Part shown: positions 55,274 to 63,907 of the stretch, piece by piece
Numbering within the stretch: the stretch's first letter is position 1
Layout of the letters: every line of letters starts with the position of its first letter
NCBI RefSeq assembly: GCF_014646095.1
Contig: NZ_BMMU01000020.1
Span: 82,890 to 146,889, forward strand
Length of the DNA stretch: 64,000 nucleotides
Direction: 5' to 3'
Source of the DNA: Streptomyces lacrimifluminis
GTDB taxonomy: Bacteria > Actinomycetota > Actinomycetes > Streptomycetales > Streptomycetaceae
Translations under genes and position numbers: made by a program
Notes under the pieces: generated by a model
Told to the model about the DNA's origin: nothing
Database searches by the model: none
The model's input: the letters and a program-made list of their open reading frames with translations, nothing else

Positions 55274-55971
55274 GGCCCGCCCGGGTTCTCCTCGTCGCCT
55301 TCGCCCTCGCGGCGGTCGTCGACCTGATCGCCCTCGCGGTCGGCTCCGACACCGGGCACGCCCTCGCCAAACCGCTCCTGATGCCCCTTCTCGCCGCCCA
55401 CGCCCACCTGCGCGGCGCTCCCCGTCTCCTCTTCATGGCCCTTCTCCTCGGCTGGATCGGCGACGTCCTGCTCCTCTCCGACGCCGACCCGGCGTTCCTG
55501 GCAGGCATGGCCTCCTTCGCGGCCGGTCACCTCTGTTACCTCGCCCTCTTCAGGAGGTACGGCAACGAGTACCGCAGTCCGAACGGCACCCCACGCGCGC
55601 GCGGCGCACGCATCCGGCTCGCGGGGGCCTACTCCCTGGCCCTGGCCGGCGCCCTCGCCGCCCTCTGGCCCGGCCTCCCCGCCGAACTCCGTGTCCCCGT
55701 CGCCGGTTACAGCCTCCTGCTGACCGCGATGGCCTACCGGGCCACCGCCCTCGGGCTCCTCGCCGGCACGGGCGGCGCGCTCTTCCTGCTCTCCGACACG
55801 CTCATCGCGACCGGCGTCGCGGACCTGCCCCAGCTCCCCCGACCCGACTTCTGGATCATGCTCACGTACGTCGCGGCCCAGTGGCTCCTGACCACAGGCG
55901 TACTCGCGGCGGTGAGAACCGCGACGCCCCCACCCGTCACGTCCAGCGGATCGGCACCGGCAGCGCGGTGA
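55270..55971 (+). CDS. lysoplasmalogenase (YhhN/TMEM86 family)
   Basis: A 233-residue protein with about eight membrane helices. YhhN family marks are AKPLLMPLLAAHAH, LLLGWIGDVLLLS with a conserved acidic residue, GMASFAAGHLCYLALF, and GALFLLSDTLIA with a second acidic residue. Characterised relatives cleave the vinyl-ether bond of lysoplasmalogens. GTG 55270 overlaps the hydroxylase stop (GTGA), so the two are co-translated. Its last 35 bases overlap, tail to tail, the end of the copD gene. Confidence 0.87.
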   Translation: MRPARVLLVAFALAAVVDLIALAVGSDTGHALAKPLLMPLLAAHAHLRGAPRLLFMALLLGWIGDVLLLSDADPAFLAGMASFAAGHLCYLALFRRYGNEYRSPNGTPRARGARIRLAGAYSLALAGALAALWPGLPAELRVPVAGYSLLLTAMAYRATALGLLAGTGGALFLLSDTLIATGVADLPQLPRPDFWIMLTYVAAQWLLTTGVLAAVRTATPPPVTSSGSAPAAR

Positions 55972-56971
55972 GCAGCCCCGACACCGCGACCACCAGCCCC
56001 AGCGCGACGACCTCCGCGCGCGCGGGGGAGCACGCGGTCAGCGGGTCCGCCGCCCGGCTCAGCCGCAGCCGCGCCCACAGGGCGAGAACGGCGACGGCGG
56101 CCACGACGATCACCTTGGCGAGCAGGGTGCGGCCGTACGCCGTCGTCGTCAGCTGCTCCAGGACCGTGTCCGGCGGCATCCGGCGCAGCGTGCTCCAGAT
56201 GCCCGTGGCGGTGATCAGGGCGAGCAGAACGGCCGCCACGCGCGCGTAGAGGCCCAGCAGCGCCACGCGTGCCTCCCCGGCAGCCCTCCAGAGGGGCAAC
56301 GTCCGCAGTACGTACAGCAGTCCGCCCACCCAGAGTGCCGCGCAGGTGAGGTGGACGAACGTCAGCGCCGAGCCGGTCAGCGGATCGAGCTCCGGCGGCG
56401 GATGCGCCCGCAGCGCCTCCGCCACGGCCACCGCCGCCAACGGCCAGACCTGCGTGACCGGGCGGGCCGAGAGAGCGCACAGGCCCGCCGCGGCGAACCC
56501 GTTGACCTCCAGCAGCGCGAGCTTGCCGTCCCGGGACTCGTAGAGGCCGCCCACATCGATCGCGGCCAGGCTGTGCGGTACGAGATTGCCGGTCGACACC
56601 ACCGAGGCCAGCCCCAGCGCGGCGACGAAACCGACTCCGGCCGCGTACGGTGCCCAACCGCGCGCCCGCTCCGGCGGCGCACCGGGCAACCGGTCGGCCA
56701 GCCTCCGCACGAACAGCTCGCCCACCGGAACGCACAGCGCGGCGAACAGCACCGTCCGCAGCAGCCCGATCCCGGCCACGCCGGGTGCGGCTGCCTCCCC
56801 GGTGCCGTCCAGCGCGAGGGACGGGCCGAGCAGCGGTATCAGCGCGGCCAACGCCACCAGCACGAGCACGGCGACGGCCCGTCCGGTACCGGGGCGCCCG
56901 CTGCCGGGCGTTCTTACGGGCCCGCCCCCGCCCTCGGCGGACGGCCCCTCTGTCGGTCGACTCAAACCCAC
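55937..56971 (-). CDS. CopD family copper resistance/uptake membrane protein
   Basis: A 344-residue polytopic membrane protein. A Gly/Pro-rich N-terminus leads into about eight helices; the CopD region has HSLAAIDVGGLYESRDGKLALLEVNGFAAAGLCALSA, TFVHLTCAALWVGGLLYVL with a His for copper, and GRTLLAKVIVVAAVAVLALWARLRLSR. No CopC-like domain or neighbour is present, so the partner for copper handling is not local. GTG 56971 is the start. The last 35 bases overlap the lysoplasmalogenase gene on the other strand. Confidence 0.87.
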   Translation of the reverse strand: MGLSRPTEGPSAEGGGGPVRTPGSGRPGTGRAVAVLVLVALAALIPLLGPSLALDGTGEAAAPGVAGIGLLRTVLFAALCVPVGELFVRRLADRLPGAPPERARGWAPYAAGVGFVAALGLASVVSTGNLVPHSLAAIDVGGLYESRDGKLALLEVNGFAAAGLCALSARPVTQVWPLAAVAVAEALRAHPPPELDPLTGSALTFVHLTCAALWVGGLLYVLRTLPLWRAAGEARVALLGLYARVAAVLLALITATGIWSTLRRMPPDTVLEQLTTTAYGRTLLAKVIVVAAVAVLALWARLRLSRAADPLTACSPARAEVVALGLVVAVSGLLTALPVPIRWT

Positions 56972-57082
56972 CCCAATGCCGTGTCTCCTGCACCGGGTAT
57001 CAACATATGCACTGGATCAACACGGTGGGCCGGACAGCGCGATGCTGTCCGGCCCACCCAAGAGGATCTACGTCACAAGCAG

Positions 57083-58618
57083 CTACCTGGTCACTGCGTC
57101 CAGCGCATCCGCGACGCCGTGGCCGTAGAAGCCGTTGTAGTTCTTCCGGCCCTCGCACACCGCGTCGACCTTGCCGTCACCGTCGATGTCGTACGGGTCC
57201 GTGCACGGCGTGGCGTCCGCCTCGGCGTACAGGAGCGCCTTCACCAGGGCGGCCGACGCGCGCGGGTGCGTCGACTTGATCAGGGCGGCCACACCCGCGA
57301 CGTGCGGCGACGCCATCGACGTACCGGCCATGTAGCCCCAGGTGCCGCCGGGCAGCGGGCCGAGGATCAGGCCGCTGGTGGCCGGCGGGGCCGGGGTCTG
57401 GTAGCGGGTCGAGTCGCCGCCCGGGGCGGCTATGTCGATGACGCCCAGGCCGTGGTTGGAGAAGGACGACTTGAGGCCCTTGGCGCCGGTCGCGGCGACC
57501 GTCACCACGCCCGGGAGCTGGGTCGGGATGTCGTAGCACTTGGACGGGTCGATGACCCGCTCCGAGGGCGTCGCGTCGTTGGGGGAGACCGGGTCGGTGA
57601 TCTCGTCGGCCGCGAGGTCGTAGTTCTCGTTGCCGGCCGCCGCGACGTTGACGACACCCTTGCGCTCCGCGTACTGCGTGGCGCGCGTGATGGCGTCGAG
57701 CAGGGCCTTCTGGTCCGGGTCGTTCTTGCAGTTGAAGTACCAGGGGTCGGTGTAATAGCTGTTGTTCGTGACGTCGACGCCGTGCTCGGCGGCCCACACG
57801 AAGCCGCAGACGACGGCCTCCGTGTAGAAGTAGCCGGCCGTGGTCGACACCTTGATGCCGGACACCTTCACGCCCGGCGCGACGCCCGTGACACCGACAC
57901 CGTTCTTGGCGGCGGCGATCTCACCGGCCACGTGCGTTCCGTGCGGGCTCTCGCCCGTGGTCGGCCGCCAGGCCCCGTCGGTCGTGTCGGGCTTGCCCGT
58001 CACACAGTTGACGGAGGCGGCGCGGTCGAAGTTCGGCGCGATGTCCGGGTGGGTGTCGTCGACACCCGTGTCGATCACGGCGACGGTCACCCTGGAGCTG
58101 CCGAGCGTCTTCTCGTGCGCCTTGTCCGCCTTGATGGCGGGCAGGTCCCACTGCAACGGCTCCAGCGGGTCCTGGGCCGCGGTGGCGTCGGCGGTGGCGC
58201 TCGCGACCTCCGCCGCGGAGAGCACCTTCGGCGCACCCTCGTCGGTGGTCGACTGCGCGGGCAGCGGCGCGTTGCGCGTGTTGCCCGCCGACTGCACGCC
58301 GGGCACCTTGCGGACGACCTTCGCGAAGTCGGGGTTCGCCGAGTGGACGACGATCACGCCTATTCGGTCGTACGACGTCACGATCGTGCCGCCGGCCTTG
58401 GCGATGGCCTTCTTCACGTGCCGAGGAGTGCCGAAACCGGGGTGCACGTTGACGACATAGCTGAGCGATGTCGCGTCGGCCGTGACCGCCGCGGCGGGGG
58501 CGGCCCCGGTGTCGGCGGCGACGGCGTGGATGTTCGGCAGGAAGGCGAACGCCGACGCCATGACCATCCCGACCGGGATCGCCACGGCGCGACGGGAGCG
58601 CGAGTGAGGCGCTGTCAT
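57083..58618 (-). CDS. secreted S8 family serine peptidase (subtilase), copy 1
   Basis: A 511-residue secreted subtilase. Signal peptide (RRAVAIPVGMVMASAFAFLPNIHAVAA), then a prodomain-like segment (LSYVVNVHPGFGTPRHVKKAIAKAGGTIVTSYDRIGVIVVHS), then the catalytic domain with Asp in VAVIDTGVDDTHPDI, His in SPHGTHVAGEIAAAKNG, oxyanion Asn in AAAGNENYDL, and Ser in GTSMASPHVAGVAAL. Near the C-terminus DIDGDGKVDAVCEG resembles an EF-hand/dockerin calcium loop. ATG 58618 follows GGAGA. It is a tandem paralogue of the next gene, 67 bases away, same orientation. Confidence 0.93.
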   Translation of the reverse strand: MTAPHSRSRRAVAIPVGMVMASAFAFLPNIHAVAADTGAAPAAAVTADATSLSYVVNVHPGFGTPRHVKKAIAKAGGTIVTSYDRIGVIVVHSANPDFAKVVRKVPGVQSAGNTRNAPLPAQSTTDEGAPKVLSAAEVASATADATAAQDPLEPLQWDLPAIKADKAHEKTLGSSRVTVAVIDTGVDDTHPDIAPNFDRAASVNCVTGKPDTTDGAWRPTTGESPHGTHVAGEIAAAKNGVGVTGVAPGVKVSGIKVSTTAGYFYTEAVVCGFVWAAEHGVDVTNNSYYTDPWYFNCKNDPDQKALLDAITRATQYAERKGVVNVAAAGNENYDLAADEITDPVSPNDATPSERVIDPSKCYDIPTQLPGVVTVAATGAKGLKSSFSNHGLGVIDIAAPGGDSTRYQTPAPPATSGLILGPLPGGTWGYMAGTSMASPHVAGVAALIKSTHPRASAALVKALLYAEADATPCTDPYDIDGDGKVDAVCEGRKNYNGFYGHGVADALDAVTR

Positions 58619-58685
58619 AGAGGGTCTCCAGTTCCTTCGTTCGAGGGGCGTGTGGACCGTGCGGGAACTCGGGAAAACGTGCGGG

Positions 58686-60218
58686 TCACTTGACCGCGCG
58701 CAGCGCGTCGACGATCCCGAACCCGAAGAATCCGTTGACCCGCTTGCCGCCCTCGCACACCGCGTCCTGCGTGCCGTCACCGTCCTGGTCGTACGACGTG
58801 GGACAGCCCGGGTTGTTCGCCTGGGCCTTGAGCAGCGTCTGGAGCTGCGCCGGGGTCGCCCACGGGTGCTTCGACTTCAGCAGCGCGGCTACGCCCGCGG
58901 CGTGCGGCGAGGCCATCGAGGTGCCCTGCAGGAAGCCGTACTCACCGTTCGGCATGGTGGACAGGATGCGGCCGTTCTTCGACGGCGTGTCCGGTATCTG
59001 GTACTTGCGGTCACCGCCGGGGGCCGCGATGTCGATGACGCCGTTGCCATAGGTGGAGTAGTACGACTTGACGTTGTCCACACCCGTGGCGCTCACGGTG
59101 ACGACACCCGGGAGCTGGGTCGGTACGTCGAAGCACTTGTGCGGGTCGATCGTGCGGGTGACCGGGGTCGAGTCGTCCGGGCTGGTGTCGTCGACGATCG
59201 CGTCGGAGTCCAGGTCGTGGGCGGAGTTGCCCGCCGACGCCAGGTTGAGGGTGCCCTTCTTCTGCGCGTACAGCTGCGCCCTGTTGACCGCGTCCACGAT
59301 GGCCCGCTGGTCGGGGTCGTCCACGCAGTTGTACAGCCAGGGATCGACGTAGTAGCTGTTGTTCGTGATCTCGACGCCGTGGTCGGCGGCGAACACGAAG
59401 GCGCACACCACGCTCTCCGGGTAGAAGAGCCCGTTGTTCGGGTCGCTCACCTTGATGCCGGAGACCTTCACGCCGGGCGCGACACCGGCCACGCCGATGC
59501 CGTTGCGGGCGGCGGCGATCTCACCGGCCACATGGGTGCCGTGATAGTCCTCGGCGGTGTACGGACGCCACGCACCCGCACTGGTGTCCGCGACGCCGCC
59601 GACGCAGTTCGCCGACTGGTTCGCGGAGAAGTTCGGCGCGAGGTCGGGGTGGGTGTCGTCGACGCCGGTGTCGATCACGGCGACGGTGACCTTGCGGCTG
59701 CCCGGGTTGATCTTCGCGGCCTTGTCGGCGCCGATCGACCGCAGGTCCCACTGGTCGGCCTCAAGGGGCTCGCTCTCGGGGGTCTTGGCCGACACGGCCG
59801 CGACCTTGGCTGCCTCGGCGGCCGTCAGATAGTCCGCCGCACCCTCGTCGGTCGTCCCGGCGGAGACCAGCGGCGTGGTCCGCGTGGCACCCGCGGACCT
59901 CACGCCGCGCACCGCGCGGATCTCCGCCCCGAAGGAGGGGTTCGCGGAGTGGACGACGATCACACCGATCTTCTTGTACGTGACCACGACGGTGCCGCCG
60001 GCCTTGGAGATCGCCTTCGTCACCGCCCCGATCGTGTGACGGTCGGTGCTCTTGGTGTTGACGACATACGCCAGGTTCGGACCGTCCACCGCCTGTGCGG
60101 CGGAGGCGGCCGGCGCGGCGGCGGACGCGGCCACGGGCAGGAAGCCGAGGGAGGCGGTCAGGGACAGCACGACCGGCACCGCGAGAGCGAGCCGGCGTCT
60201 GGAGCGCAGATGAGCCAT
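58686..60218 (-). CDS. secreted S8 family serine peptidase (subtilase), copy 2
   Basis: A 510-residue subtilase closely similar to its downstream neighbour along its whole length. Signal peptide RRRLALAVPVVLSLTASLGFLPVAASA; prodomain-like LAYVVNTKSTDRHTIGAVTKAISKAGG; catalytic Asp in VAVIDTGVDDTHPDL, His in DYHGTHVAGEIAAARNG, Asn in ASAGNSAHDL, Ser in GTSMASPHAAGVAAL. The C-terminus carries the same calcium-loop-like DQDGDGTQDAVCEG and ends GFFGFGIVDALRAVK. ATG 60218 follows GGAGAA. Duplication of an ancestral gene is the obvious origin of the pair. Confidence 0.93.
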   Translation of the reverse strand: MAHLRSRRRLALAVPVVLSLTASLGFLPVAASAAAPAASAAQAVDGPNLAYVVNTKSTDRHTIGAVTKAISKAGGTVVVTYKKIGVIVVHSANPSFGAEIRAVRGVRSAGATRTTPLVSAGTTDEGAADYLTAAEAAKVAAVSAKTPESEPLEADQWDLRSIGADKAAKINPGSRKVTVAVIDTGVDDTHPDLAPNFSANQSANCVGGVADTSAGAWRPYTAEDYHGTHVAGEIAAARNGIGVAGVAPGVKVSGIKVSDPNNGLFYPESVVCAFVFAADHGVEITNNSYYVDPWLYNCVDDPDQRAIVDAVNRAQLYAQKKGTLNLASAGNSAHDLDSDAIVDDTSPDDSTPVTRTIDPHKCFDVPTQLPGVVTVSATGVDNVKSYYSTYGNGVIDIAAPGGDRKYQIPDTPSKNGRILSTMPNGEYGFLQGTSMASPHAAGVAALLKSKHPWATPAQLQTLLKAQANNPGCPTSYDQDGDGTQDAVCEGGKRVNGFFGFGIVDALRAVK

Positions 60219-60676
60219 GGGTTCTCCACATCATCCGGAAACGGGACTCGCCCGGACAAGGATGGTTGCCGGGCAAGCGCGTAGCAGGGACGGACAACAG
60301 TTACGTACGCGCGAAAAGGCGGGCACGGGCGCGCGGCCCGCACCTCCGTATTGCAGGTACATGACGGGTGGTACAGGGCGAAGCTATCCCGCATCGCCGC
60401 TGGCCAGCAATGACTTCCGGAGACCAGTTCGGAAAGAAGTACGGCGAGTTGAACCGGTCCTCGCGTGGCGCCGTGACCTTGGACAAGGAGCGCGAGGACC
60501 ATCGGGCCCCTGTCGGATCACGCGTGGGGGCCCTACCATCGCGAGCCGACCCCCTGTGATCCAGATCACCGCGAGGTCAGAGAAGAGTCATGCCCGTACC
60601 AAGCCCCACCCCGTCCCCCAACGACCACGCACCCCCGTCCACCGCCGTGACCGCACCCGCAACGCGAGGAGACTCC
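60219..60676. other. 458-base intergenic region, divergent subtilase / DUF485-actP
   Basis: Apart from the CRP-like dyad at 60555-60570, I see no gene. In-frame ATG 60590 could extend DUF485 by 29 Pro/Ser-rich residues. The stretch must hold the promoters of both divergent units, but I could not assign -35/-10 pairs. Confidence 0.6.
60555..60570. promoter_or_regulatory. CRP-like site TGTGA-N6-TCACC
   Basis: TGTGATCCAGATCACC differs at one base from the classical CRP pattern TGTGA-N6-TCACA and contains the perfect dyad GTGAT-CCAG-ATCAC. It lies 107 bases before the DUF485 start at 60677. Streptomyces has a Crp protein, so control of the DUF485-actP operon by it is plausible; binding is inference. 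Confidence 0.55.
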
Positions 60677-61033
60677 GTGGCTACCGACGCACCGCCCCCC
60701 TCGAAGACAGAACGTCACTTCCCCTCCACGGAGGAGTTCGTCGAGGTGCAGCAGAGCGCCGAGTTCGGTGAACTGCGCCGCGCCCACCGCTCCTTCGCCT
60801 TCCCGCTGACCGTCGGCTTCATCGCCTGGTACCTGCTGTACGTCCTGTTGTCGAACTACGCGGGCGGCTTCATGGGCACCAAGCTCGTCGGCCACATCAA
60901 CGTCGCCTTCGCCCTCGGCATCGCCCAGTTCGTCACCACGTTCCTCATCGCCTGGTGGTACGCGCGGTACTCCGCCGCGAAGCTCGACCCCAAGGGTGAG
61001 GCGATCAAGTCCCGGATGGAGGGCGGCGCATGA
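60677..61033 (+). CDS. DUF485 domain membrane protein (YjcH-like)
   Basis: A 118-residue protein of the DUF485 family that accompanies the acetate symporter ActP. EEFVEVQQSAEFGELRRAHRSFAFPLTVGFIAWYLLYVLLSNY contains the family start and first helix; the second helix is VGHINVAFALGIAQFVTTFLIAWWYARYS. GTG 60677 is chosen because GAGGAG lies 6 bases upstream and gives the family length. It overlaps actP by 4 bases (ATGA). Its exact role is not known; co-occurrence suggests help with assembly or regulation of the symporter. Confidence 0.88.
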   Translation: MATDAPPPSKTERHFPSTEEFVEVQQSAEFGELRRAHRSFAFPLTVGFIAWYLLYVLLSNYAGGFMGTKLVGHINVAFALGIAQFVTTFLIAWWYARYSAAKLDPKGEAIKSRMEGGA

Positions 61034-62655
61034 GTCCCGTACAGCAGAGTGTTCTCGCCGCAGGCGAGGCCGGCGAGCACCGGCCACTGATCATCTCCCT
61101 GTTCGCGGTGTTCGTCGTCGCGACCCTCGGCATCACCGTCTGGGCGGGCCGCCAGACCAAGAGCGCCGCCGACTTCTACGCCGGCGGGCGCCAGTTCAGC
61201 GCCTTCCAGAACGGCCTCGCGGTCTCCGGCGACTACATGTCCGCCGCGTCCTTCCTCGGCATCGCGGGTGCGATCGCCCTCTTCGGGTACGACGGCTTCC
61301 TGTACTCCATCGGCTTCCTCGTCGCCTGGCTCGTCGCCCTGCTCCTGGTGGCCGAACCGCTGCGCAACTCGGGCCGCTACACCATGGGTGACGTCCTCGC
61401 GTACCGCATGCGCCAGCGCCCGGTCCGCACGGCCGCCGGCACGTCGACGATCGTCGTCTCGATCTTCTACCTGCTGGCCCAGATGGCCGGCGCGGGCGTC
61501 CTCGTCTCGCTCCTCCTCGGCATCACCTCCGACGCGGGCAAGGTCGCCATCGTCGCCCTCGTCGGCATCCTGATGATCGTGTACGTCTCCATCGGCGGTA
61601 TGAAGGGCACCACCTGGGTCCAGATGGTCAAGGCCGTGCTGCTCATCAGCGGCACGATCCTCATTACGTTCCTGGTGCTGCTGAAGTTCAACTTCAACAT
61701 CTCCGACCTGCTCGGTACCGCCGCCGAACGCAGCGGCAAGGGCGACGCGTTCCTGGAGCCGGGCCTCCAGTACGGCGCCACCGGCACCTCCAAGCTGGAC
61801 TTCATCTCCCTGGGCATCGCCCTGGTCCTCGGCACCGCCGGTCTGCCGCACATCCTGATCCGCTTCTACACGGTGCCCACGGCCCAGGCCGCCCGGAAGT
61901 CCGTGATCTGGGCGATCGGCATCATCGGCGGCTTCTACCTGATGACGATCGCGCTCGGCTTCGGCGCCGCCGCGCTGATCGACCAGAAAGAGATCACCGA
62001 CTCCAACCCGTCGGGCAACACTGCGGCGCCACTGCTCGCCCTGCACATCGGCGGTGTCGACTCCGCCTGGGGCGCTGTGCTGCTCGCGACGATCTCGGCG
62101 GTCGCCTTCGCGACGATCCTCGCCGTCGTCGCCGGTCTCACGCTGGCCTCGTCGTCGTCCTTCGCGCACGACATCTACGCCAACGTCATCCGCAAGGGGC
62201 AGGCCACCGACAAGGAGGAGATGAAGGCGGCCCGCTGGGCCACCGTCTTCATCGGCATCGTCTCCATCGCCCTGGGTGCCCTCGCCCGCGACCTCAACGT
62301 GGCCGGTCTGGTCGCGCTGGCGTTCGCGGTCGCCGCGTCCGCCAACCTGCCCACGATCCTCTACAGCCTGTTCTGGAAGAGGTTCACCACCCAGGGCGCC
62401 CTGTGGTCGATCTACGGCGGTCTGATCGTGGCGGTCGGCCTGGTGCTGTTCTCGCCGGTGGTCTCCGGCGACCCGAAGGCGATGTTCCCGGGCGTCGACT
62501 TCCACTGGTTCCCGCTGAAGAACCCCGGGATCATCTCGATCCCGTTCGGCTTCCTCATGGGCTGGCTCGGCACGGTCCTCTCCAAGGAGGAGCCCGACAC
62601 CGGCAAGTACGCGGAGCTGGAGGTGCGGTCCCTCACGGGGACCGGAGCGCACTAG
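61030..62655 (+). CDS. actP: cation/acetate symporter ActP (SSS family)
   Basis: A 541-residue sodium:solute symporter with about 13 membrane segments. Family text includes SAADFYAGGRQFSAFQNGLAVSGDYMSAASFLGIAGAIALFGYDGFLYSIGFLVAWLVALLLVAEPLRN, GLPHILIRFYTVPTAQAARKSVIWA, TLASSSSFAHDIYANVIRKGQ and PTILYSLFWKRFTTQGALWSIYGG. It imports acetate, and in relatives propionate or pyruvate, with a cation. ATG overlaps the DUF485 stop. A stable hairpin follows at 62692-62721. Confidence 0.93.
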   Translation: MSPVQQSVLAAGEAGEHRPLIISLFAVFVVATLGITVWAGRQTKSAADFYAGGRQFSAFQNGLAVSGDYMSAASFLGIAGAIALFGYDGFLYSIGFLVAWLVALLLVAEPLRNSGRYTMGDVLAYRMRQRPVRTAAGTSTIVVSIFYLLAQMAGAGVLVSLLLGITSDAGKVAIVALVGILMIVYVSIGGMKGTTWVQMVKAVLLISGTILITFLVLLKFNFNISDLLGTAAERSGKGDAFLEPGLQYGATGTSKLDFISLGIALVLGTAGLPHILIRFYTVPTAQAARKSVIWAIGIIGGFYLMTIALGFGAAALIDQKEITDSNPSGNTAAPLLALHIGGVDSAWGAVLLATISAVAFATILAVVAGLTLASSSSFAHDIYANVIRKGQATDKEEMKAARWATVFIGIVSIALGALARDLNVAGLVALAFAVAASANLPTILYSLFWKRFTTQGALWSIYGGLIVAVGLVLFSPVVSGDPKAMFPGVDFHWFPLKNPGIISIPFGFLMGWLGTVLSKEEPDTGKYAELEVRSLTGTGAH

Positions 62656-62691
62656 GCGCTCGTTCGCCGGTTCGCCGGCAAGGCATCGCGC

Positions 62692-62721
62692 GGGGCCGCC
62701 GTAGGGACCTACGGTGGCCCC
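62692..62721 (+). terminator. terminator hairpin after actP
   Basis: GGGGCCGCCGTAGG (62692-62705) pairs with CCTACGGTGGCCCC (62708-62721), a 14 bp stem with one G-U pair and a 2-base centre. It is 36 bases after the actP stop and before the moaA promoter region. Confidence 0.85.
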
Positions 62722-62830
62722 GCGCCGCATCCTGTGCCATCGGGCCGGTCTCGTTGTCGGTGGCGTCACGTAGGCTCGCAGGTGTAGGAGAAACTCCTGC
62801 CCGCGATCCGCTACGAGGGAGGGGGCCCAC

Positions 62831-63820
62831 GTGCTCATCGACACCTACGGCCGAGTCGCCACCGATCTGCGCGTCTCCCTGACCGACCGCTGCAACCTGC
62901 GGTGCACGTACTGCATGCCCGAGGAGGGCCTGCAGTGGCTGGCCAAGCCGGACCTGCTCACGGACGACGAGATCGTCCGCCTCATAGACATCGCCGTCCG
63001 CATCCTGGGCATCGAGGAGGTCCGCTTCACCGGCGGCGAGCCGCTGCTGCGCCCGGGCCTGGTCGGCATCGTGGAGCGGGTCGCCGCCCTGGCCCCCCGT
63101 CCCCAGATGTCCCTGACCACGAACGGCATCGGTCTGGGCTGTACGGCGACCGCCCTGAAGGCGGCGGGCCTGGACCGCGTCAACGTCTCCCTGGACACCC
63201 TGCGCCCGGACGTCTTCAAGACCCTCACCCGCCGCGACCGCCACAAGGACGTCATCGCGGGCCTGGAAGCCGCCCGCGCGGCCGGTCTGACCCCGGTCAA
63301 GGTCAACGCGGTGCTGATGCCGGGATTCAACGAGGACGAGGCCCCGGACCTCCTCGCCTGGGCGGTCGAGCACGACTACGAGCTGCGCTTCATCGAGCAG
63401 ATGCCGCTGGACGCCCAGCACGGCTGGAAGCGCGAGGGCATGGTCACCGCCGGCGACATCCTCGCCTCCCTCCGCACCCGCTTCGACCTGACGGAGGAGG
63501 CCGCCGACGAACGCGGTTCGGCCCCCGCCGAGCGCTGGCTGGTCGACGGCGGCCCGCACCGCGTCGGCGTCATCGCCTCCGTCACCCGCCCGTTCTGCGC
63601 CGCCTGCGACCGCACCCGCCTCACGGCCGACGGACAGATCCGCACCTGCCTCTTCGCCCGCGAGGAGACGGACCTGCGAGCGGCCCTCCGCTCCGACGCC
63701 TCCGACGACGAGATAGCCCGAATCTGGCGCGAGGCGATGTGGGGCAAGAAGGCGGGAGCGGGCCTCGACGACCCGTCCTTCGTCCAGCCGGACAGACCGA
63801 TGTCGGCGATCGGGGGCTAG
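62831..63820 (+). CDS. moaA: GTP 3',8-cyclase MoaA
   Basis: A 329-residue radical SAM enzyme that starts molybdenum cofactor synthesis by converting GTP to 3',8-cyclo-7,8-dihydro-GTP. The N-terminal [4Fe-4S] motif CNLRCTYC (CxxxCxxC), VRFTGGEPLLRPG, and the second cluster region PFCAACDRTRLTADGQIRTCLF are intact, as is the C-terminal Gly-Gly (SAIGG) needed for activity. GTG 62831 has GAGGGAGGGGG upstream. No other moa/moe gene is nearby. Confidence 0.97.
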   Translation: MLIDTYGRVATDLRVSLTDRCNLRCTYCMPEEGLQWLAKPDLLTDDEIVRLIDIAVRILGIEEVRFTGGEPLLRPGLVGIVERVAALAPRPQMSLTTNGIGLGCTATALKAAGLDRVNVSLDTLRPDVFKTLTRRDRHKDVIAGLEAARAAGLTPVKVNAVLMPGFNEDEAPDLLAWAVEHDYELRFIEQMPLDAQHGWKREGMVTAGDILASLRTRFDLTEEAADERGSAPAERWLVDGGPHRVGVIASVTRPFCAACDRTRLTADGQIRTCLFAREETDLRAALRSDASDDEIARIWREAMWGKKAGAGLDDPSFVQPDRPMSAIGG

Positions 63821-63826
63821 TCGTAC

Positions 63827-63878
63827 AGGGGCGCGGGGCTGTGACATTTGTGGCTTCGCCGCGTGGGCGCGACAAGCC
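63827..63878. repeat. intergenic repeat unit, copy downstream of moaA
   Basis: The same unit as at 49287-49338, with the CCGCGTGGGCGCGACAAGCC core exact and a GTGGCTT / AAGCCAC stem. It again lies between a plus-strand stop and the tail of a minus-strand gene. Confidence 0.8.
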
Positions 63879-63907
63879 ACATACGGCCTGCAGGCGACGA
63901 TGCTTGC

